A stretch of DNA of 11,903 nucleotides from JANLTP01 sp031363055 (lineage in GTDB: Bacteria > Pseudomonadota > Gammaproteobacteria > Burkholderiales > Burkholderiaceae_E). Numbering within the stretch: the stretch's first letter is position 1; each line of letters starts with the position of its first letter. Positions 7,058 to 11,903 of this stretch are shown piece by piece. The position numbers were made by a program, and so were the translations under genes. The stretch covers positions 1 through 11,903 of the forward strand of contig JANLTP010000103.1 of assembly GCA_031363055.1 (NCBI GenBank). The letters are read 5' to 3'. A model generated the notes under the pieces. That model did no database searches. It worked only from the letters and a program-made list of their open reading frames with translations, and was not told where the DNA came from.

Positions 7058-8053
7058 TTGATTCCTTCATTTTCACGACGGGCAGCATTAGTCGGCGCAT
7101 TGGGTGCCGCAGCTTTGGGGCGAACCCGCAGCGCCTTCGCACAAGGCGCTAGCGGCTGGCCCAATAAACCAGTGCGCTTGATCGTACCGTTTGCAGCCGG
7201 CGGCGGCACCGATGCCTTCGCTCGGCCCTTGGCCAAGGTACTGTCCGGTGCCTTGGGTCAGTCGTTTGTCATTGATAATCGCGGCGGCGCCGGTGGCACA
7301 CTGGGTGCCGATGTCGCGTCGAAATCGCCAGCCGACGGCTACAGCTTCCTGGTCGGTGCAGTGCATCACACCATTGCGGTGAGCCTCTATCCCAAGCTCG
7401 GCTATGACCTGCAAAAGGATTTGCTGCCGGTGACGGTGCTGAGTTACGTGCCCAATGTCGTGGTGGTCAACCCGGCCCGCATGGACGTCAAGAATTGGGC
7501 CGAGTTTCATCAGGCCATCCAGAAAAATCCGGGTAAGTACAACTACGGTTCGGCCGGCAATGGCACGACGCATCACCTGACGGTTGAACTCTACAAGACA
7601 CTGACGCGCGGCTTTGCCACGCATATTCCGTATCGCGGTGCCGGGCCTGCCATGCAGGATCTATTGGCCGGTCAAGTCGACTTCATGTTCGATGGTCTGG
7701 GCACGGCGCTGCCGCAAATTCGCGCTGGCAAACTGCGTGCGCTGGCGCTGACCAGCTCGAAGCGCTCGCCGGCGTTGCCCGATGTGCCGACGCTCGGTGA
7801 AGTCGGTATCAAGGGTTATGACGCGCGCACCTGGTATGCACTCTGGGCGCCGCCCGGAACACCGGTCGAGATCGTCAACAAGTTGCAGCAAGCGACACGG
7901 ACCGCGCTCGAGGGCGATGAGCTCAAGAAGGTTTGGGAATCGTATGGTGCCGACGCCGGCGGACAGTCACCGGCCGAGATGAAGCAGTTCGTCAACTCGG
8001 AGATTCAGAAATGGGCCAAAGTCGTCAAGGACTCTGGCGCCCGGCTAGATTGA
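7058..8053 (+). CDS. Tripartite tricarboxylate transporter-type substrate-binding protein (Bug/TctC family)
   Basis: 331-residue periplasmic receptor for a small carboxylate. The start is TTG, placed by a good GGGAGA Shine-Dalgarno 5 bp upstream and by the signal peptide that follows. That signal has a twin-arginine-like Ser-Arg-Arg-Ala-Ala-Leu (6-11), a short hydrophobic core and a likely cut after Ala-Phe-Ala (26-28). Family motifs are PVRLIVPFAAGGGTD (38-52), NRGGAGG (74-80), YGSAGNGTTHHL (about 163-174), the PYRGAGPAMQDLLAGQVD segment and a late RSPALPDVPT. In Bug proteins the glycine-rich loop ending in Asp52 helps bind the ligand carboxylate. No TctA or TctB membrane component lies in the window, so this is an orphan receptor, as is common in Betaproteobacteria. 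The ligand is unknown; malonate or another dicarboxylate is suggested only by the decarboxylase just upstream. The 3' end overlaps the convergent TSUP gene by 9 bp. Confidence 0.93.
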   Translation: MIPSFSRRAALVGALGAAALGRTRSAFAQGASGWPNKPVRLIVPFAAGGGTDAFARPLAKVLSGALGQSFVIDNRGGAGGTLGADVASKSPADGYSFLVGAVHHTIAVSLYPKLGYDLQKDLLPVTVLSYVPNVVVVNPARMDVKNWAEFHQAIQKNPGKYNYGSAGNGTTHHLTVELYKTLTRGFATHIPYRGAGPAMQDLLAGQVDFMFDGLGTALPQIRAGKLRALALTSSKRSPALPDVPTLGEVGIKGYDARTWYALWAPPGTPVEIVNKLQQATRTALEGDELKKVWESYGADAGGQSPAEMKQFVNSEIQKWAKVVKDSGARLD

Positions 8054-8887
8054 GTGCCACAACGAGTGCCACACCATATAGGCTGCGAGCGTCAGCAATA
8101 ACATCGCGAAGTACTTGCGCAGTTGCACCGTATCGGTCCGGTGCGCAATTCGCGCGCCGATCGGCGCGGTCAAAACACTGGCCAACGATATCAGGAGCAG
8201 ACCTGGCAAATACAGATACCCCAGAGTGAAGGGCGCCAGATTCAGGTTGCGACCGGCCCAGATATAGCCGAGGGCGCCGCCCAGGGCAATCGGCACGCCG
8301 CAAGCGGCGCTGGTGGCGACCGCATTTTTCATGCTGACGCCGCGATTGCTCAGGTAAGGCACGGTCAGGAATCCGCCGCCGGCTCCGACCATGGCCGAGA
8401 TCACACCGATCAGCGTACCGACGCCGAATAGGGCGCCGCGCGCCGGCAGGGTTTTGGGCACAGCGCCTTCGGCCAGCGGCTTTTTGGCCTTCAGCATCGT
8501 CATTGACGTGAACAGCAGGAACACTCCGAACGACAGTTCGAGCCAGCGTGCCGGCGCAAATCCCACCAATTGAGCGCCGAATAACGCGCCCAGGATAATG
8601 CCCGGGGTCAGTAGCGCCACCAGATCCCAACGCACCCCGCCGGCGCGGTGATGCGCCCGAACGCTTGAGAGCGAAGTGAACAGGATCGTGGTCAATGAAG
8701 TGGCGACCGCGACCTTGACGAGGTAGTCGGTGGCAATGCCCTTGTTGGCGAGAATCTGCATCATGAACGGCACCATCAACATGCCGCCGCCAATGCCCAG
8801 CAGTCCAGCCAGAAATCCGAGCGCGGCGCCCAGCAACAGACAGTAGGCGACGAGTTGCGGATCCAGAGCGATGAGTTGCAGATCCAA
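8045..8887 (-). CDS. TSUP (TauE/SafE) family membrane permease
   Basis: 280-residue inner-membrane protein with about eight hydrophobic spans. It shows the internal duplication typical of TSUP proteins: GIGGGMLMVP (31-40) then ATSL (62-65) in the first half, and GAGGGFLTVP (168-177) then ATSAACG (191-197) in the second. Family members move sulfite, sulfoacetate, sulfolactate or other small organic anions, usually outward; substrate cannot be told here. The only usable start is TTG, immediately after the TGA stop of the upstream CoA ligase and in the same reading frame. No earlier start is possible without crossing that stop, and the next Met (residue 36) would remove the first conserved motif. 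It is almost certainly co-transcribed with the ligase, so it may handle a related organic acid. Identification of the family is secure; the exact start is less so. Confidence 0.9.
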   Translation of the reverse strand: MDLQLIALDPQLVAYCLLLGAALGFLAGLLGIGGGMLMVPFMMQILANKGIATDYLVKVAVATSLTTILFTSLSSVRAHHRAGGVRWDLVALLTPGIILGALFGAQLVGFAPARWLELSFGVFLLFTSMTMLKAKKPLAEGAVPKTLPARGALFGVGTLIGVISAMVGAGGGFLTVPYLSNRGVSMKNAVATSAACGVPIALGGALGYIWAGRNLNLAPFTLGYLYLPGLLLISLASVLTAPIGARIAHRTDTVQLRKYFAMLLLTLAAYMVWHSLWHSI

Positions 8888-10408
8888 TCAGGCCAGCCCG
8901 AGTTTCTGGGCCAATCCGATGCGTTGCAGCTTGCCGGTCGCGCCTTTCGGGATCTCGTCGAGCAGCAGTATTTTTCGCGGTACCTTGAAGTCGATCAAGC
9001 GACTCGCCACATAGTCGCGCAGTTCGCGCTCGGTGGCGGCGTGCCCTTCGCGCAACACCACTGCGGCGGCCACGTCTTCGCCGAGCTTGTCATGTGGCAC
9101 CGAGAAGGTCACCACTTGTGCGACGGCCGGATGATCCATCAATACTTCATCGACTTCGCGTGGCGATATTTTTTCGCCGCCGCGATTGATGATTTCCTTC
9201 AGGCGACCGGTAATGCTGAGATAACCTTCGGCGTCCATGATGCCTTGATCGCCGGTGCGAAACCAGCCGGCGCTATAAGCCTCGTCATTGGCCTTCGGAT
9301 TATTTTCGTAGCCGCTGGTCACGTTAGGGCCACGAATCACAATTTCGCCGGTAGCGCCGTGCGGCAGCAGATGGCCGTCGAGATCCATGATTGCGATATC
9401 AGGTCCGGCCGCTACGCCGACCGAACCCGGAATTCGTTTGGCGGGCGGCAGCGGGTTGCTGGCCATCTGATGCGCGGCCTCGGTCATGCCGTAGGACTCG
9501 ATCAGCGGCGCGTTGAAGTTCGCCTCGATCTCGGCGATCACTTGGGGCGGCATCGACGAAGACGATGAACGAACAAAGCGCAGCGGATTGGCGGCGATGA
9601 CCTCGCGGTTCTTGCCGGCGCGCGCGACGATGGTCTGATGCATGGTCGGCACAGCCGTGTACCAGGTCGGCTTGGCATCGGTCATCCAGCCGAAGAACTT
9701 CAGCGCGTTAAAGCCTGGCGAGCAATAGATGGTGCCACCACCCGCCAGTGGTGCCAACAGCCCGGCAATCAAGCCGTGAATATGAAACATCGGCATGATG
9801 TTCAAGCCACAATCATTGGCGCCAAGGCTCAAGGTGTCGCGAACGTTGCAGGCCGATGCACAGACATTGCGATGTGACAGCGGCACGATCTTCGGTCGCG
9901 AGGTGGTGCCCGAGGTGTGCAGGATCAGCGCAATGTCGTCAGCCATGGCGAACACTGGCTTGGTAGCGGCAAGTGGTTTGATGGCAATGGGCGCAATCTG
10001 CAACGCGCCGGCTGCGTCGCCGGCAATCACTTCAAGCACCGGAATGCCAAGCTTGCGAGCAACCGCCACCGCGTCCGATGCACTACCGCGCTCGACCAGC
10101 AAGGCCTTGGCCTTGAGGTCGGACAAATAAAATTCAAACTCATCGGCGCGATAGGCTGGATTTAACGGTGCCGCCGTCGCAGCGCATGCAACGGCCAGAA
10201 AACTGGCGGCCATCTCCGGACCATTGGGCAGCACGATCGCCACCCGGTCGTTGCGCCCGACGCCGGCCGCGTTCAACGCGCTGACTGCGGCCTCGATCGA
10301 GTTCCAGAGCTCACCATAACTCTGCGCGCGCCGATCCGGGGCACGCAAGGCCAGGCTGCTTTTGGCTGGCGATGACAGCAGTTGCGGTAGCGTTTCAAAT
10401 CGTTGCAT
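8888..10408 (-). CDS. AMP-forming acyl-CoA synthetase, oxalate-CoA ligase (AAE3/Pcs60)-like
   Basis: 506 residues from the ATG at 10408. An in-frame GTG at 10414 would add two residues, but a GAG element lies 7 bp before the ATG and too close to the GTG. The ANL enzyme core is complete: P-loop HTSGTTSRPK (164-173), MPMFHIHGL (205-213), YGMTE (306-310), RTGD (384-387), RLKEIINRGGEKISP (402-416) and the C-terminal catalytic Lys493. Several stretches, such as the WYTAVPT, MASNPLP and GPNVTSGY segments, closely match from memory the plant AAE3 and yeast Pcs60 oxalyl-CoA synthetases (EC 6.2.1.8). Malonyl-CoA synthetase (MatB) is the main alternative, made attractive by the nearby malonyl-CoA decarboxylase. 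A general acyl-CoA ligase remains possible. The TSUP gene abuts it downstream. An 11-bp direct repeat lies just upstream of the start. Confidence 0.85.
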   Translation of the reverse strand: MQRFETLPQLLSSPAKSSLALRAPDRRAQSYGELWNSIEAAVSALNAAGVGRNDRVAIVLPNGPEMAASFLAVACAATAAPLNPAYRADEFEFYLSDLKAKALLVERGSASDAVAVARKLGIPVLEVIAGDAAGALQIAPIAIKPLAATKPVFAMADDIALILHTSGTTSRPKIVPLSHRNVCASACNVRDTLSLGANDCGLNIMPMFHIHGLIAGLLAPLAGGGTIYCSPGFNALKFFGWMTDAKPTWYTAVPTMHQTIVARAGKNREVIAANPLRFVRSSSSSMPPQVIAEIEANFNAPLIESYGMTEAAHQMASNPLPPAKRIPGSVGVAAGPDIAIMDLDGHLLPHGATGEIVIRGPNVTSGYENNPKANDEAYSAGWFRTGDQGIMDAEGYLSITGRLKEIINRGGEKISPREVDEVLMDHPAVAQVVTFSVPHDKLGEDVAAAVVLREGHAATERELRDYVASRLIDFKVPRKILLLDEIPKGATGKLQRIGLAQKLGLA

Positions 10409-10427
10409 GGTCACACTCGAAGTTGCG

Positions 10428-10457
10428 AAATGTTGCTCGAAGCCCTAAATGTTGCTC
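10428..10457. repeat. 11-bp direct repeat upstream of the CoA-ligase gene
   Basis: The word AAATGTTGCTC occurs at 10428-10438 and again at 10447-10457, 19 bp apart (GAGCAACATTT on the coding strand of the ligase). Both copies lie in the short gap between the EVE gene stop (10464) and the ligase start, 20-50 bp upstream of that start. This is the position of an operator or of promoter-region repeats, but a chance tandem duplication is equally possible. Confidence 0.45.
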
Positions 10458-10463
10458 AGCTCA

Positions 10464-10949
10464 CTAGTTTTTGAGCAGTTTTTTAGTGATGTATTGCCAA
10501 TGATCGGCTTCGACCGGGGTGATCGACAATCGATTGCCCTTGCGCAGAATCACCATGTCGTCGAGCGCTGCGGTGGCGCGTAACTCGGCAATGCTGACCA
10601 GCCTGGTCTTGCGCAGCGCACGAATATCAACGTTCATCCAGCGCGGGTTCTCGATACCGGCGGTGGCATCGAAATATTTCGAGCGGGCATCAAATTGGGT
10701 GGCGTCCGGGTAGGGCTTGGTGGCAACTTCAGCAATGCCGGCGATACCCGGCTCGGCACAACTCGAGTGGTAGAAAAATACCGGGTCACCGATTTTCATG
10801 AGATCGCGCATGTAGTTGCGCGCCATGTAATTTCGCACGCCGAACCAGGCGACCTTTTGTGCGGGCATGGCCAGGACATCGTCGATCGATATTTCAGACG
10901 GCTCGGATTTCATGAGCCAGTATTGTTTTTTGGCGGTGGCAGCGTTCAT
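10464..10949 (-). CDS. EVE-domain protein (Thy28/YTH-like fold)
   Basis: 161 residues, consisting almost entirely of one EVE domain, a PUA/YTH-like fold that in characterised members binds modified bases in nucleic acids. Typical motifs are YWLMKSEP (10-17), the WFGVRNYMARNYMR segment (35-48), GDPVFFYHSS (54-63) and the PRWMNVDI segment (102-109). A TTG one codon upstream (10952) would add one residue; the ATG at 10949 is preferred. It follows cobC by 7 bp, so it is probably in the same transcript although the fold gives no link to cobalamin. The single-domain bacterial form is common and mostly uncharacterised. Identification of the domain is secure; the biological role is unknown. Confidence 0.92.
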   Translation of the reverse strand: MNAATAKKQYWLMKSEPSEISIDDVLAMPAQKVAWFGVRNYMARNYMRDLMKIGDPVFFYHSSCAEPGIAGIAEVATKPYPDATQFDARSKYFDATAGIENPRWMNVDIRALRKTRLVSIAELRATAALDDMVILRKGNRLSITPVEADHWQYITKKLLKN

Positions 10950-10956
10950 CAAATGA

Positions 10957-11544
10957 TCATTCGAGTATCAGTTCGGTCGTCGAGCCGTACTCGACGCGAG
11001 TCCCCGCAAAACCGGCCAGCAGCTCGCCGCGCCAGATACGGGGCAAGGTCTGAATAATACCTGCGTGAGTGAACACGACAATGTCCAGCGTTCCGGACAT
11101 TCTGTGCCGGGTCAAAACATCGCGCGCAAATGCCAGTGCGCGCTCGGCAACGGTTCTGACCGACTCGCCGCCGGGCGGGATGTGATCGGCAATATTCAGT
11201 CGCCAACGCTCGATCTCCTCGCGCCCGATATCGTCCCAGCGCTGTCCCTCCCAGTCGCCGAAGTTCATTTCGGCCACGCGTGCGTCTAGCGCCGGCGCTG
11301 GCCAGCCCCGAAGCTGCATGGCCAGCGCGGTTCGCTGACAGCGCTGCAAGGGACTGCTGTAAACCAGATCTGGCGCTGGCGACTGTAGCAATTCGCCGAC
11401 CAGGCGATCGAGATCGGATTCATCAGGCGGCACATCGAGACGGCCATAACAGAGACCGACCTCGATATCCGGTTTCGGGTGTCGAATGAGGCGCAGGCGG
11501 ATCGAGCGATCGCCAGTGTCAGTGTCAGCGGCTACGGGTTTCAT
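10957..11544 (-). CDS. cobC: Histidine phosphatase, probable alpha-ribazole phosphatase
   Basis: 195 residues of the histidine phosphatase superfamily, probably dephosphorylating alpha-ribazole 5'-phosphate (or adenosylcobalamin 5'-phosphate) in the last steps of cobalamin nucleotide-loop assembly. The catalytic motif is LIRHP (19-23), with His22 as the phospho-acceptor and Pro in place of the usual Gly. LCYGRLDVP (31-39) is typical of CobC. Further residues of the site are in SSPLQRCQRTA (63-73), Glu92 in AEMNFGDWEG, and His160 in VVFTHAG. I chose the ATG at 11544 because it gives an ATGA overlap with the cobS stop and a normal family N-terminus. A longer reading from 11604 would add 20 residues out of cobS. 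Pairing with cobS supports CobC over a general phosphoglycerate mutase-like phosphatase. Confidence 0.88.
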   Translation of the reverse strand: MKPVAADTDTGDRSIRLRLIRHPKPDIEVGLCYGRLDVPPDESDLDRLVGELLQSPAPDLVYSSPLQRCQRTALAMQLRGWPAPALDARVAEMNFGDWEGQRWDDIGREEIERWRLNIADHIPPGGESVRTVAERALAFARDVLTRHRMSGTLDIVVFTHAGIIQTLPRIWRGELLAGFAGTRVEYGSTTELILE

Positions 11545-11903
11545 TGAGCATTTTGATACAAGGTGAGCCAACAGGCCAGTCCAACATAGAACAGGGTTTC
11601 GCAAATCTGCTGGGTCGCGCCCAGGCAGTCACCGGTGTAGCCACCGAGACGCCGGAAAAATTTGCGCGACATCCAGACCGTTGCGGTGAGCGCGGGCAGG
11701 GCGGCCAGCAGGAACGCTTCATATTGTTCAAACCAGAGCGTCGCGGCCACTGTAGGCGCCAGACCGAATGCAATGGCCAGCAGGCAATCAAAACGAGTGA
11801 CGCCCTGCGCTACCGGCTTGGCCTTGGTTTCATCGTCGCCCCGTGCGTAAGGCAGGATCATCATGACCATGACCGCGCAAGCACGCGAAAAAGTATGCGC
11901 GCA
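11541..11903 (-). CDS. cobS: Adenosylcobinamide-GDP ribazoletransferase, C-terminal part (5' end beyond window)
   Basis: The frame is open to the right edge and gives about 120 residues, the C-terminal half of a protein that is usually about 250 long. CobS is an inner-membrane enzyme that joins adenosylcobinamide-GDP to alpha-ribazole (or its phosphate) to make adenosylcobalamin (phosphate), EC 2.7.8.26. The visible part begins with a CAHTFSRACA segment, followed by ILPYARGDD and later GGYTGDCLGATQQ, which matches the CobS C-terminal signature. Hydrophobic spans are interspersed. An internal ATG at 11870 is not the start, because conserved CobS sequence continues upstream of it to the window edge. 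Its TGA overlaps the cobC ATG (ATGA, 4 bp), the usual sign of translational coupling. Confidence 0.93.
   Translation of the reverse strand, partial: CAHTFSRACAVMVMMILPYARGDDETKAKPVAQGVTRFDCLLAIAFGLAPTVAATLWFEQYEAFLLAALPALTATVWMSRKFFRRLGGYTGDCLGATQQICETLFYVGLACWLTLYQNAQ

Noticed and set aside
8855..9568. 237-codon + strand open frame opposite the CoA ligase
   Set aside because: It lies entirely over well-conserved acyl-CoA synthetase and TSUP coding sequence on the other strand and shows no motifs of its own.
10459..10476. GCTCA/TGAGC hairpin at the end of the EVE gene as a terminator
   Set aside because: The stem is only 5 bp with an 8-base loop, no T-tract follows on the - strand, and it spans the stop codon.
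11545..11604. Twenty-residue N-terminal extension of cobC
   Set aside because: It lies wholly within cobS and is unlike CobC N-termini. The ATG at 11544 in an ATGA overlap is the natural start.

Overview
This is a GC-rich (about 60% by eye), densely coding proteobacterial chromosome segment. It has no rRNA, tRNA, insertion sequence or CRISPR array that I can see. The TctC/Bug-type receptor, complete Lgt, lipoprotein and outer-membrane barrel signals, and overlapping gene starts all fit a Gram-negative. Betaproteobacteria are my best guess because Bug receptors are most abundant there. That placement is an inference from gene content, not from a phylogenetic marker.

Left part, + strand (2-4824): a compact four-gene locus for a synthase-dependent exopolysaccharide. 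It encodes a TPR/beta-barrel outer-membrane protein with a lipobox (5' end cut by the window edge), a processive family 2 glycosyltransferase with the full D,D,D,QxxRW set, an 88-residue single-span membrane protein, and a membrane-anchored polysaccharide deacetylase with an extra N-terminal domain. The parts list parallels PgaA/PgaC/PgaD/PgaB (poly-N-acetylglucosamine), but architecture and order differ. This is the most interesting part of the window.

Middle, + strand (4882-8053): lgt (prolipoprotein diacylglyceryl transferase) overlaps a malonyl-CoA decarboxylase gene by 8 bp. A Bug/TctC solute-binding protein with a Tat-like signal and a TTG start follows. Its 3' end overlaps the oppositely oriented TSUP gene by 9 bp.

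Right part, - strand (8045-11903), read from the right edge leftwards: cobS (3' part only), cobC (ATGA overlap), an EVE-domain protein, an acyl-CoA synthetase closely resembling the AAE3/Pcs60 oxalate-CoA ligases, and a TSUP permease. The permease's TTG start directly follows the ligase's TGA stop in the same frame.

Together, the decarboxylase, Bug receptor, CoA ligase and TSUP permease suggest a loose small-dicarboxylate (malonate or oxalate) theme. CobS and CobC belong to late cobalamin assembly. No stretch longer than about 80 bp lacks a gene.
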